Assembly (NCBI GenBank): GCA_030998225.1
Contig: JAPYXD010000266.1
Location: forward strand, 62,001 to 126,000
Source of the DNA: Diplolepis rosae
Taxonomy: Eukaryota > Arthropoda > Insecta > Hymenoptera > Diplolepididae
Reading direction: 5' to 3'
DNA: 64,000 nt
The translations under genes were made by a program, and so were the position numbers. This document shows, one piece after another, positions 11,093 through 21,942 of the stretch (positions are counted from its first letter, which is position 1; each line of letters opens with the position of its first letter). Under the pieces are notes generated by a model, which was not told the origin of the DNA, did no database searches, and was given only the letters and a program-made list of their open reading frames with translations.

Positions 11093-11990
11093 ACAATTTC
11101 AAATTAAATAACAAAAAAGAATTTTAAAAAATACTGAAAAGCATGAGAAAAAATTTTTAAAAATAAAACAAAAAACACAAAAGGGATGATTCTTATTGAC
11201 ATGCACCTCCTTGTGGTGAGAATCGGGCAGCATCGGTTGGTTTCAACGATGGCAAAACATGTTATGGTATTGTATGCTACTATCTGTTTATAATGTAAAT
11301 AATCAGCTGTGCAAGCAAAATAATTATAAATCTGCCACCCATGTTTTTTATGTATTTTGATGACGTAGATGACGATTCTGGAAACGATTTTAGGACACCC
11401 TGGATAAAACTTTTTTGAGTGGAAAATAAAACTAGTTGATTCATCTTTAATTTCATGCGTAATGAAGCAATATTAAGATACTTTTTATCATGTTTAAAAA
11501 AAAAATTTACAATGTATTCACAAAAGTCTGATGATGAAGTTCTAACGCTCTTATTGTTAAAAAGGGAATGTGCTGAAAATTTTCATATACATAGAAGTTC
11601 AGCTAAAACTTTGTAGTTTAAGAGCTTATTGCTTTTAAAGTCAAAAAAAAAAGAAAAAAGGAAATTTAAATAAAAAAACGACGCGGAAACTGAAACTCTA
11701 CTTGAAGACGTGGCAGGAACGCTTAAGCAATATTTCCAGCGTCCAAAGGGGCGAAAACTAGTTTTTTTTTCAAAATGCTGGGCTAACTTCATGCTCCCTC
11801 CCACTTTTGAAAAAGTTGAATGTTTAGAGTTCTGAGTGCATTTTATATACTTCTAGAATTTTTAATAAAAATGTTTGAAACTGTTATTTTTTAGAGTTAC
11901 AAGAGTGTTCATGAAAGTTCTGTTCATCCCCTAAAGAATCACACGAAAAAGATCTTTAACACTTTTCGTTCAGATCAAAAAACAAAAAGA
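11093..11990. other. AT-rich spacer
   Basis: No supported gene. Contains an A-rich stretch near 11640-11680 and GGACACCCTGGATAAAA near 11392, which recalls a mariner terminus but has no visible partner. Confidence 0.4.
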
Positions 11991-11999
11991 TATAGTACT

Positions 12000-12545
12000 T
12001 CCAAGTTTTCAGAAAATTGTGAAAACTATTATTTTCAAGATTCAAAAATCAGTATCAGGTACAAATATTTCTATCCAAAGTAACATAGAAGCGATTGCCA
12101 TTCAAATTACAATTCCTATAAAGCTGTATATATGCAATGTACATCTACCAAAAAGCCGCGATTTCGACCAATGCGAAATCAAGAATTTGATTCGACAATT
12201 ACCTACCCCCTTCCTATTGCTGGGTGACTTCAACGCAAGAAACACAACCTGGGGTGATCACACCATTTGTACCAGAAGGAAGAAAATAAGCGAAATCCTT
12301 GAAAATCCCAACCTATTCATCCTAAACAATAGATCTTTCACCCACTTCAGTATTGCGCACAATTCCTTTAGTTAAATTGACCTAACTATATGCAGTATCA
12401 AGTCGCTCATAAATTCGTATGGAACACACGATAGCGACCACTTTCCCATTAAAATTTCCATTTCATCCGCAGACCCAAAACCAATTCTTCTTCCAAAATG
12501 GAATCTTAAAAAAACGCAAGTGCTAGAACAAGATATATTATTGGT
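12000..12545 (+). pseudogene. LINE ORF2 endonuclease fragment
   Basis: Translated sequence from about 12019 shows the apurinic-like endonuclease (EEP) domain of a non-LTR retrotransposon: ICNVHLPKSRDF, LLLGDFNARNTTWGDH, and after a stop at 12373 IDLTICSIKS and THDSDHFPI. These are the DFNA, IDL and SDH motifs of the catalytic core. Both the N-terminal part and everything after the endonuclease are missing. It ends where the next LINE begins (12546), so the later LINE probably inserted into, or joined onto, this older one. Its residues differ clearly from the endonuclease of the LINE downstream, so it is a different lineage. Confidence 0.8.
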
Positions 12546-12733
12546 CTTGTTTAGTCTGTTGACGAGGTAAGACGTGTTTATATCGCGCTCTGCTCGTAAG
12601 ACGCGTTCGGAGAGTTTGTCACAAATCGTTACTGTTCAGTGCCGTGGTGAAATAGTTTAATAGTAGTCTGCTCAAAAATTGAGGTTGTGCCTCGGCGCTT
12701 CCTCCAGTGAGTGCACTTGTGTTGAAGTGCAAA
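12546..12733 (+). promoter_or_regulatory. LINE 5' untranslated region / internal promoter region
   Basis: 188 bp, noticeably more GC-rich than the neighbours (TATCGCGCTCTGCTCG, then AAGACGCGTTCGGAGAG), lies between the end of the older LINE fragment and the ORF1 ATG. Jockey and I elements carry an internal promoter in this position; the role here is inferred from position only. Confidence 0.45.
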
Positions 12734-13963
12734 ATGAGCGTTTCTGATAACAGAAACGTCTCTAACCCTCAAAGTTTCGTAACCAATAGCATGAAAAACT
12801 CCAAAGTTTCTTACGCTCAGATGGCTCAACAGTTCCAGTTCCCAAAAAAAGAACAGGCAATTGTCACAGATGCAATCGAGGGTCTGCAAATTAAGGATTA
12901 CGTAGTCTCCATTGGAAAATTGATCGGTCCTGAAAATATTCGCTTCGCCTCTCGTATTTCTCAGAGCCGAGTATGTCTATATCTTAGTACGCAAGAAATC
13001 GTAAACAAAGTCACTGAGATGAAGATAAGCATTGGCTCACACACTCTGGCAATAAGACCTCTCATATCCAAGCACAAACGTATTATTATTTCGAATGTTT
13101 GCCCGATAATTCCCCACACTGTTATCGAAGCAAAATTACGTGAACACAATGTCAATCCTGTATCACAAATCACTTTCATTAGAGCCGGAATGAACGAAGC
13201 GGAATACTCACATATTATGAGTTTTCGTAGACAAGTTTACGTGAACCCAGAGGACGAAGGAAAACTTCCAGAAAGTCTACAAATACATTATGAAGGTACT
13301 TCCTACTGGGTTTATATAACCGGTGAAAAATTGTCATGTTTCCTCTGCAAGGAAGAGGGTCACCTGGCCAAATACTGTAAAAATACGGAACTTGAAAACT
13401 TCATGACTCAATCACTACTTACCAATGAAGACTCAAACATAACGGACAAAACACCTGATCCTACCGTACCTCTCGTTCTGACGCAGCAATCGGTCAATTC
13501 AAATGTTCTCAATATAACTGGGATTAAACGCCATCGCAGTGTCATTTCAAGTAGCAACGAGAGTAACACGGAGGTCTTAAATATAGATGAAGGCAACAGA
13601 AGACTTACCAGTGGCATTCAGCAAAAGAATCAGAAGTGGAAAAAAGATAAAACCCAAAATAAAAGGCAATGCACGCAAGCCGAAATAGATGAACAACTGA
13701 AACCCGCCAAAGAACATCTAGTTCAAAACTCTACAATATACCCTATCAACTATGACGATCTCTCTGTATTTCTTAAAGACACCTTTGGCAGTAAAGAGAT
13801 ACCTGCAATTGCTAACAAATACACGACAGACACTACAGCTTTAATAACAATGCTAAACGACACGGTCCACGAAATCTCTGATAAAACATTACAAGCAAGG
13901 ATAAGAAGAATAGTCAAGAGACTAACTGACGGATACGAAACAAGTTCCACAGAAGAACTGTAA
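12734..13963 (+). CDS. LINE ORF1, Gag-like RNA-binding protein
   Basis: An intact frame of 409 codons from ATG 12734 (MSVSDNRNVSNPQS); an in-frame GTG at 12707 upstream is not a credible start in a eukaryote. ORF1 proteins of I/Jockey LINEs coat the element RNA and take it to the nucleus. A single CCHC zinc knuckle, CFLCKEEGHLAKYC, sits at residues 202-215, preceded by a region with an RRM/PRE-C-like layout (residues 60-190) and followed by a polar, Ser/Asn-rich segment and a basic stretch (QKNQKWKKDKTQNKRQ). Jockey-type ORF1 often has three knuckles, so one is a simpler form. ORF2 starts 33 bp after the stop in another frame, compatible with reinitiation. Since ORF1 is uninterrupted, the insertion is young relative to other elements here. 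Confidence 0.88.
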   Translation: MSVSDNRNVSNPQSFVTNSMKNSKVSYAQMAQQFQFPKKEQAIVTDAIEGLQIKDYVVSIGKLIGPENIRFASRISQSRVCLYLSTQEIVNKVTEMKISIGSHTLAIRPLISKHKRIIISNVCPIIPHTVIEAKLREHNVNPVSQITFIRAGMNEAEYSHIMSFRRQVYVNPEDEGKLPESLQIHYEGTSYWVYITGEKLSCFLCKEEGHLAKYCKNTELENFMTQSLLTNEDSNITDKTPDPTVPLVLTQQSVNSNVLNITGIKRHRSVISSSNESNTEVLNIDEGNRRLTSGIQQKNQKWKKDKTQNKRQCTQAEIDEQLKPAKEHLVQNSTIYPINYDDLSVFLKDTFGSKEIPAIANKYTTDTTALITMLNDTVHEISDKTLQARIRRIVKRLTDGYETSSTEEL

Positions 13964-13996
13964 CATACTCTACCCGCTAATAAAAAATAAAATAAA

Positions 13997-16823
13997 ATGA
14001 AAATTATTTATTGGAACGCAAGGAGCATTTTACAACGCAAACAGGAACTACAAGTTATACTCCAAGACGCTGACATTTTTGTAGTAGTTGAATCATGGCT
14101 TACACCTAACATTAAAAACTTCCAATTTCCTGGATTTGTAAGTTTTCGTAAAGATAAAGATCATTCAGTTGGAGGCGGGATTCTCGTCCTGATTCGCAGA
14201 AACATAGCCTATAAAGAAATCACTAATATTAAATCTCCTAATAAGTCGGTCGAATTGTGCGGCTTACGAATCACAAATACGAATCCCGCCTTTAATCTAT
14301 TTATTTGCTACCGAGCCCCTGGTCTTGTCCTTAACATAAATGAATGGAAAAGCATATTTCAAAATTTGAACTCCAATGACACAATATCATTGTAGGTGAC
14401 TTCAATGCACATCATGTTTCTTGGAATTGTACCAGGACAGACAAAAATGGAAAAAATTTATTAGAATGTCTAGAGGTGCTTGACTTATTCATTCATAATT
14501 TAAATTCTGTTACTCACATTGACTCTACCTCAGAATCCAATATTGACCTCGTTATTTCAAACCACAACGTAGTAGACAAAATTGAATGTATTGTTCATGA
14601 CGATACTTGGGGCTCGGATCACTATCCGATATTTATAATCTTTAATGTGGAAAAATGTTTGTACAAAAAAAAATCGTTTAAAATTAGGTCAACTCGTACT
14701 GACTGGAACCAAGTAATAGATAAGCTCAAAAACTCGTATGAAGATTTCCTATCAGTAGAGTACGATAGTATGCCCGCGGACCAAAAGTATAGCAAATTTG
14801 TAAAAATCGTGACTGACGCCGTTAAAAATAGTACTCCAAATAAAAAAAAAGTTAGTGACCAAAAATATCGTAATCCTGTTTCTTGGTGGGATGAGGAATG
14901 TCAGGCTATAAAACAAAAAAGAAAGGCCGCCTTCCTAAACTGGGATAAAACCAAGGAATTTAGTGACCCAATTGAATACAAAAGAATATCTGCATTGGCT
15001 AAAAAATTTTTCAAAACCAAGAAGAAAGCCAGCTACATAACGTACGCGGAAACTCTAACTCCTAATATAAGCAGCACGTACGTCTGGGATAACGCGAGGA
15101 TTCTGAAAAACAAATGGATTAAAATCACCCCATCTCATCATCCTGAAAATCTTCAGACTCAGAATAAACTCAAAACTTTAGACAAAATTTGCCCCCCTTG
15201 GGTCCCAACGGACCCTGACTATTTTCCAAGCTTCGAAAAAAACGAATTTTTAGAAGCCTCCTTTACCTTTGCGGAATTTAATTCAGCCCTAGACACGAGA
15301 AATGCTACTTCCTCCCCCGGTCTTGATGGATTTGATTACTATGTTCTAAAAATGTTGCCTATCAAATACAAATTAATTCTATTAGACATCTATAACGCGA
15401 TGTTCAAAACAGGGAAATTTCCAAATAGCTGGAGGGAAACATACGTTCACTTTGTCAGCAAACCAGACGGTATAAATTATCGACCTATCGCATTATCTTC
15501 CGTCTTATGCAAATTATTTGAGACGATTATTAAAAATAAATTCCAATGGTGGATTGAAACAAATAATGTTCTCCCCAAAAATCAAAGTGGGTTTCGCAAA
15601 GGATTCTCATGTGCCGATAATTTATTGAATCTCACAATTAATATTAAAAAAAGACTAAAAATGAAAAAAGAATACTTCGCTGTTTTTCTAGACGTGTGCT
15701 CTGCTTTTGACAACGTAAATAGTGACTTTTAATTAAAAAATTAGCAGATCTGGGCTGCTCTCGTAATATAATACAATTCGTCAAATTTCTGACATATGAG
15801 AGAATTATACACACCAGTGTAACTGAACAAACCAGACGGTGCAACAAAGGAGTCCCTCAAGGTGGAGTTCTAAGCCCCTTGTTGTATATTATATATATGT
15901 CAGAAATTTCGAAATACTTACCCAGTACTGTCACTATTTCACAATTCGCGGATGACATTGGTATGTTCTCATATAATAAAAACTCGCTGCAAAAAGCCAT
16001 TCAATCTGTGAATAACGAACTATCTAAACTAGGACTAGAGCTTGCCCCGCACAAATCCATATTTGTTAATTTTAACAATAAGAGTATTCGACCCGGAGAT
16101 ACCGAAATCAAAATCAGCGATACCTGTTCCATAAAATCTAGTGAGACGGCCCGCTTTCTAGGCATTTTATTTGATTATAAATTAAGTTTCATTCCTCATA
16201 TAAACCTCCTGTTGAACAAATCCCACAGAGCACTAAACATTGTTAAATACTTGCAAGGAACTTGGTGGGGCGCTGACCCTCGCACTCTGATTACCTTTTA
16301 CAAAAGCTATATAAGACCCATTATAGAATACGGCTGCTTTATCTTTTTTCCCACGAACAAGCAATTGATTAAAAGAATCGAGCAAATACAGTACAAAGCT
16401 ATACGCGCTGCCCTTGGATATCGAATAACTACACCATTAAATATTGTATTAGCTGAATCAAAATTACCGTCAATCTATAGTAGGACTACTTTTCTATGCA
16501 AAACTTATTTAATCAAAATATTAAGCAACAAAAACCACCTTACATACAGTAACGTCCATGACTACTACTCCAAAATATTAAATAAAGTAAAAAATAAACG
16601 TAAACAGATTTTTGAAACATGTATTATCGACTTGATTAGACATCCGTATTATTTCCTAAAAACAGATACGTACGTAATCTATGAATTCGATTACAATGTA
16701 TTAACTACGACAATTCCCTACAATATCGAATTAGGGAAGGAACTCACACAATCTCGTGACCCAAACAACAAAATCAATTCACTCATTGCACCTCATATCG
16801 GTAATGCAGTAATGCACCGCTAA
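13997..16823 (+). pseudogene. LINE ORF2 endonuclease/reverse transcriptase, two frameshifts
   Basis: ORF2 would cut target DNA and reverse-transcribe the element RNA. From ATG 13997: the endonuclease domain begins MKIIYWNARSI (N of the WNA/QWN motif), with ESWL, GDFNAHH, NIDLVIS and GSDHYPI following. The reverse transcriptase contains SSPGLDGFDYY, NYRPIALSSVLCKLFE, NQSGFRKGFSC, FLDVCSAFDNV (first catalytic Asp), KGVPQGGVLSPLLY and QFADDI (FADD catalytic pair), then ARFLGILFD in the thumb. The frame is lost near 14380, just before the GDFNA motif, and near 15730, just after FDNV; each fits loss of a single nucleotide. All catalytic motifs remain. The protein ends at 16823 without an RNase H domain, unlike classical I elements. 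Confidence 0.9.
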
Positions 16824-16860
16824 TAAGTGGAAAAATCTGTATAGGATTATTGATAAAGCT

Positions 16861-17259
16861 TATTCACGGATAGAAATTTTATGGTTGAAAGTTCCATTTT
16901 TGACGTTAAACAAAAATCATTAGGAATTTCTATCAGTTAGTCCCAAAAATATGTTACTTAATATAACACGTTTCGGGAAATATCACCAAGAATGATGGTA
17001 AAAATTGAAAATTCATTTACTAACTGTTTTTTTAAACAAAATATACCTTTAAAGATGTATATACATATCTTTCGCGTTTACATTATAAGACATTTCATAG
17101 GTTGAAATATTACTTTTACGCATTTACGGAATATTATAATCGTAACGTTCGAAAAAGTTCCCATCAGAGTTCAAACGTTGGAATCGTAGATGGAACTTTT
17201 TCTCCTCCTTAAAAACGCGAAGGCCAATCAGCGAACAGCAAACTTCGGACGACGTATGA
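16861..17259. other. AT-rich spacer
   Basis: No coding motif. GATAGAAATTTTATGG near 16868 and AGGAATTTCTATC near 16922 form a loose inverted pair. Confidence 0.35.
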
Positions 17260-17267
17260 TCAGCCAC

Positions 17268-17733
17268 CAGTGTTCCCAACCCCGTAACTAGAAAATATAA
17301 GACCAGGCCCGTAAAAGTATAGCACGGAAGTGAAAATTATCGTACGTTTAAATAATTTGAAGAATTAATATTCAAACAATAAAATTCGCTGAAAATAATA
17401 ATCATAATGATTTTTAAGTAAAAAATATCAATTCTTTACCAAATTTTATGATTATTTTCAAAAAATATGTTAGACGTGTCAACCAATCAATCAAAAGATA
17501 ATTTATTTATTTATACCACACCTTGTCAAAAAGACGCACTACATCATCGATGGTGCGCATCTGAACTAAGTTTATACGAAATTGTGAAGTGAATGGGGGA
17601 AAAATGTAGCCAGACGGCGGGACCAGCGAAATTATAGTACATTTAGGGATTATAGTACGCTCTCTATGTTACATAGTAAAAATGTCTAAATTATGTGATG
17701 TGTACTATAATTATGTTACGGTTGGGAACACTG
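17268..17733. mobile_element. hAT-type non-autonomous element (MITE)
   Basis: The 466-bp unit begins CAGTGTTCCCAACCCCGTAA and ends GTTACGGTTGGGAACACTG, inverted termini starting with the CAGTG expected of hAT elements. It is flanked on both sides by TCAGCCAC (17260-17267 and 17734-17741), a perfect 8-bp target duplication, the hAT length. No open frame inside. Class known from family rules; boundaries read directly. Confidence 0.92.
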
Positions 17734-17780
17734 TCAGCCACGCTATCGCAGTAATACAAATTTCAACATTTCGAACCATA

Positions 17781-17992
17781 ATTGCGAGAGTAGTCTAGTG
17801 GCGTTAGTTGTAGGACTTAGGTGCGTTAAAAGTCGTAGGTCGTAGGTTCAATTCCTCCTCGGTCGGACTCATTTAATTAGGATTTTTTCGGATACAATTT
17901 TTGCCACTTGACAAATAAATGAAGGGAATCGACAAGGAGCAAATGAAAATCAACAGTGGCAATACGAAATGATGCAATGAAAAAAAAATTTT
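17781..17992 (+). repeat. tRNA-derived SINE candidate
   Basis: TAGTCTAGTGG (17791-17801) fits an RNA polymerase III A box and GGTTCAATTCC (17845-17855) fits a B box, at tRNA-like spacing. The flanks do not pair into an acceptor stem, and the T stem has a mismatch, so it is not a working tRNA. About 130 bp of unrelated body follow, ending in an A-rich run (ATGAAAAAAAAATTTT region near 17980). This arrangement fits a SINE; no target duplication was confirmed. Confidence 0.55.
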
Positions 17993-18950
17993 ATCTTAAA
18001 TTTGGATTAATTACCATCGGAAATGGTAAAATCCACTTTTATTGATTTGATTTTCTAAGTCCTACTGTAGTCGAAATATGAGAATGCTCGAAAGTGAAAC
18101 GTACCCATCATAGATGGTAAAAATTTGTCTCAATGTTTCCCTTTTCACAATAATAAGCGACTGATTCTAGATAGAAATCACAGGTAATCAATCAAAGATC
18201 ATAGGTTACAGCTCATAGATAATAAATCGTAAGTGAGTAAATGCAAATGTACACAGATAGACATGCTTTTATTCGTTAATTAGAAATAATAATAGGCATA
18301 GGAGAGATGAAAGGAGATGCATAATTGGAAATCAGAGTTGATGTAGTGACTGAGTATTAGTAACTTCGGATTCGCAATCTACGAAAAAAAAACCTATCGA
18401 AATGACCTGGCACTCTAGCATGAGTAAGAGAAAGGTCGAAAATGTTGTAAAGTGTTATCATTAGGTACGTAAACATCAATCATAACATTTTATTTTACTT
18501 TTTTTCATAGAAAAGTTTAGAATATTAAATCAATATAGAACAAATTTTACCTAAGTTGGAATAGTAAATAAAATGGCGTAAAAATCGTTGAATAATTATT
18601 GAATAATAAAATTAATTAGTACAAGCATTACAGTCCTAAGACAACTATCACTATAATATAATTTATAATATAATAGTTGCATGCATTTCAGCTCTTTATT
18701 AATACTTCTATACCGTGAAACATAACTGGCACTATCTATAATTATTATATACAAAATACGACCCATGACACTGAAGAGGGCCCTCATTTGTGACCAAAAA
18801 GTTTGCCTTTTCTGAAACATTCATGTGTCACATTACTCCCAATCACCTTTTCAAAATTTTTAAGATGTCTGTTGATGAAACACTTCAGATTTCAGATATC
18901 CTAAAAAATTTTATTTAAAATCCTGTATTATTAAGGGGTTATATCTACTT
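17993..18950. other. AT-rich spacer
   Basis: No supported gene. A short ACCATCGGAAATGGTAAA / CATAGATGGTAAAAA pair of related phrases near 18013 and 18108 is the only internal repetition seen. Confidence 0.35.
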
Positions 18951-18954
18951 TTGC

Positions 18955-19625
18955 TCGAGAAAATTAAGGGATTATTATGATTTTTTAAGTCATGTTAACA
19001 AAATTTTATTGAAATACACTACAAAGTATCGGTTGGTACATGTTTCGAGGCACCTGTATACATTTTTTAACGAACAATTCTTGATAACTGGGGGAAATAT
19101 CGCCGTTGTCCCAAAATACCTTTTTTTATCGTCACTTGCGGTGAGAATGATAACTCTGGAACGACTCATCTGGAATAAGAAAACAAAGAAAAAATCAGTA
19201 TAATATACTCATACGGGGCTCATGAACAGAGGATTCAGTAAAATTTTGACTTTCTTAAAAATGTCGACGATTTTTCCATAATTTTTTATTTTTAAGGTTC
19301 CAAAACTTCTGTTTTTCAGCCAAAAAGAATAGAAATTTTGTTCCAAATGGAAATCCAATCATTCATGAGCTCCGTATAGGAATATACTAATAAAATATTT
19401 TTTATTTTTTTGATTTCAGATAAGCGGTTTCGGAGTTATCATGCTCACAAAGAAGGCGTTACAGAGCAATGGTCATATTTCCCCAGTTCCCAAGATTTAC
19501 TTATTAAAAAATTTATACAAGTACCTTGAAACATGTATTAATCGATACTCTGTAGTGTATTTTAAGAAAATTTTGTTAACGCAGCTAAAAAAATCATTAA
19601 AATCTCTTAATTTTTAATCTCTTAA
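18955..19625. repeat. Long palindrome (foldback), about 670 bp
   Basis: Almost the whole stretch is one imperfect inverted repeat centred near 19290. GTTAACAAAATTTTATTGAA (18995) pairs with the region ending TTTTGTTAACG (about 19580). TACATGTTTCGAGG pairs with CCTTGAAACATGTA. GATAACTCTGGAACG pairs with TTTCGGAGTTATC. GGGGCTCATGAAC near 19215 pairs with ATTCATGAGCTCC near 19370. The two arms of about 300 bp are diverged by short indels. The short frames within it are by-products of the structure. Confidence 0.85.
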
Positions 19626-19642
19626 TTAATCTCTTAATATAT

Positions 19643-21433
19643 TGTTACGTCCAATACGTATTAGATATAGTTAAGGATTAAAAAAATAATTTCTGTATGC
19701 AAAAACAACGCATCAGATATAAGAATTTTGTACTACCCAGTATATAAAGGGCATACCTTTTAAAAACACGAAATATCAGACTTTCGACTCATTAAACTGC
19801 ATTGTTAAGATAAGCACAACGGACACTATAAGTGTTATTCCGTAAGATTTCTATTTTCGATGAGTCCAGAATCTATTTACATTCGAAATTATTTAAAGGT
19901 AAATATCATGTTTACAAAAATCAAACTTTCAAATTCCTGACTTATGTTAAAATGCGAAATTTGCGATCACCAAATAAATCTAAGCATATAATATACATGT
20001 ATATGCACATGTATATTAATATACACGTGCATTTACATACATAGTAACTGTCAATTAAGGTAATTAATAAACAGATGGACAGTGAGTTACTTGCTCTCTT
20101 TGTCTTACACAAGGCCCTTATAGGGACTAAACCATATATATACCACGTAAAAAAACACGAGAGTCAGTTGAGATCAGGGAGTTCAGTTCTTACCAGAACT
20201 AGCTCCAAACTTCTTGAACTAAAGTTTAAATTTTCGGAACGAGACTAGTTCCAATACTGTAAGTTTTTGAACCATAAACAAGTGTTATATTTCTTCTCTG
20301 CAACGCTGAAAAATTTTTACAAGTGAGTACAATTTTTCTCTTATGATTTTTATACCTATCACACCCCAACTTCAAATTTTAATATTCGAAATTCAATGTT
20401 TATTCAAAATACAATTTCATGTTTATACTACTGTCACACACTGAATTTAAAACGAATTTTACAATTTTTCATTTTTAAACGATTTAAGTTGTTCAATTGC
20501 GATCCAGCCTTTTCTAAACGTTTTTTCGAACCAAACGCTCAACATCTATCAGTTTGGTGTAGGTTCGAATTGTTTACTCAAATTGTTTTTCCACATATAT
20601 TATTGAGGTTGTCAAATATAATTGTTTATTAAAAATTTCGATCTAACTTGTTCTCAACGTTTTTTTCGAACCAAACGCTCAACATCTATCAGTTTAATGT
20701 AGGTTCGAATCTTTCAAATTGTTTATTCACACGGATTGTTCAAATTGTTAATTTGAATTCTTTATTTACAATATCGATCTAACTCATCCAAACGTTTATT
20801 CGAACCAAACGCTTAACATCCATCAGTTTGGTGAAGGTTAGAATCTTTCAAATTTTTTATTCACAAGGGTTATTCAAATTACTAATTTTAATTGTTTATT
20901 TAAAAATATTGACCCAATATTTTCTAAACCTTTATTCGGACCAAACGCTCAACATCCATCAGTTTGGTGTAGGTTCGAATCATCCCAATGAATTGTTTAT
21001 TCACATATACTATTGAGTTTGTAGGTTCGAATCGCTCACTCAATTTGTTTATTCACGTTGGTTATTTCAACGGTTAATTTTAATTTAAGAATCGACTCTA
21101 AAGTTGGGAGTCAATCAAGTCAGCTTCCAATACGATCATTCACCACCTTTCAACGTGGTGACTCAGGTTTTCTTGGATTGGCGAATGTATGTATTCTGGT
21201 AAGCGATTTTAGGGAGGTAATCCTAACGGAAGTTTTATTAAAAAGAAAAATTGCTTAAAGCACTCTCTATCTTACATCAACGGTTTCAATTTCGGTCTAT
21301 GGGTTTCGCGCATCATATCATCAAGGTCTGGATTCCTAGGTTATAGCGCGTGGGCGTTACCTGAAATAAGGGATCAACAGTCGTTGATCACTATTGAAAT
21401 AATATTTTTGCATGCTGCGTTTTCGGACGTAAC
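19643..21433. mobile_element. LTR-like unit, probable solo LTR
   Basis: The segment begins TGTTACGTCCAATACG and ends TTTCGGACGTAAC(A), i.e. short inverted ends of the TG...CA type seen in Ty3/gypsy LTRs. ATAT stands directly before the first base and directly after the last C, a plausible 4-bp target duplication. A TATATAAAGGGC box lies at 19741. No gag or pol sequence is inside, and 1.79 kb is long for an LTR; a tandem repeat at 20516-21060 accounts for part of the length. A solo LTR is the best reading; a TIR element with 10-bp ends is the alternative. Confidence 0.6.
20516..21060 (+). repeat. Tandem repeat, period about 137 bp
   Basis: TTCGAACCAAACGCTCAACA followed by TCAGTTTGGTGTAGGTTCGA returns with starts at CCAAACGC 20531, 20671, 20805 and 20941, i.e. 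every 134-140 bp, with a partial fifth unit after 21010. Each unit has TTCGAACC near one end and GGTTCGAA near the other, a small inverted pair. The units lie inside the LTR-like element. Confidence 0.88.
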
Positions 21434-21504
21434 ATATGATTAACCTATTTTTTTGTTGAATAAGTAGAGAGATAAGTGGTCTTTCCGGTGTTGTAATGAT
21501 GTTT

Positions 21505-21548
21505 TATTTTTTTTGACGACGTTTCGACCAAGAACGTGGTCCTTACTA
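21505..21548 (-). other. Degenerate hammerhead-like stem (GAAA context)
   Basis: On the minus strand AGTAAGGACCACGTTC followed by TTGGTCGAAACGTCGTC gives a GACC/GGTC stem next to GAAAC, again the stem II/GAAA arrangement of a hammerhead, without an intact CUGAUGA. Related tails are found at ends of insect retroelements. Inactive if it is derived from a ribozyme. Confidence 0.35.
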
Positions 21549-21942
21549 TGACTTACGAATTTTGCTATTTTATAATGAGAGTTAACATAGAATATGAGGT
21601 TCATTCATTAAGATCCAGATCTATTTTTAATTCAGAAATTTTTTTATTGAGTTTTGTTTAAAATGTCATTTGTGTTAAAACTGTACTGTTCGTTGTTGAA
21701 ATAATCAAAGGAATTAGGTTTTTTAAAAGCCTTAAATAGAAATTCGTCTTTTTGCATGTCATACCAGTAACATCTCTTTTATAATATGATCTATCTAGCC
21801 TCTTTTCTGTGAGAAGGAAAATTGGCAAAATCTTTTATAGACGCGGTACAAGACGCTCCTTGGATGGGTCTAGGCATACCTATTGAAACGAAGAAATTCC
21901 TCTCTCGGATCATATTAACGTTGGCAGAACCGTCTTTCGGCT

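Larger units (their letters stand above)
12546..16860 (+). mobile_element. I/Jockey-type LINE, nearly full length
   Basis: A 5' leader (about 12546-12733), an intact ORF1, a 33-bp gap and an ORF2 broken by only two 1-nt frameshifts make up a 4.3-kb non-LTR retrotransposon. ORF2 has endonuclease and reverse transcriptase but no RNase H after the RT. I found no clear poly-A tail or target duplication; the 3' end is put at the loss of LINE-like sequence after 16823. Confidence 0.85.

Noticed and set aside
12707..12733. Upstream GTG start for LINE ORF1
   Set aside because: GTG is not a normal eukaryotic start; the ATG at 12734 is used.
17781..17865. Functional tRNA gene
   Set aside because: The acceptor stem does not pair and the T stem is mismatched; only the promoter boxes are tRNA-like.
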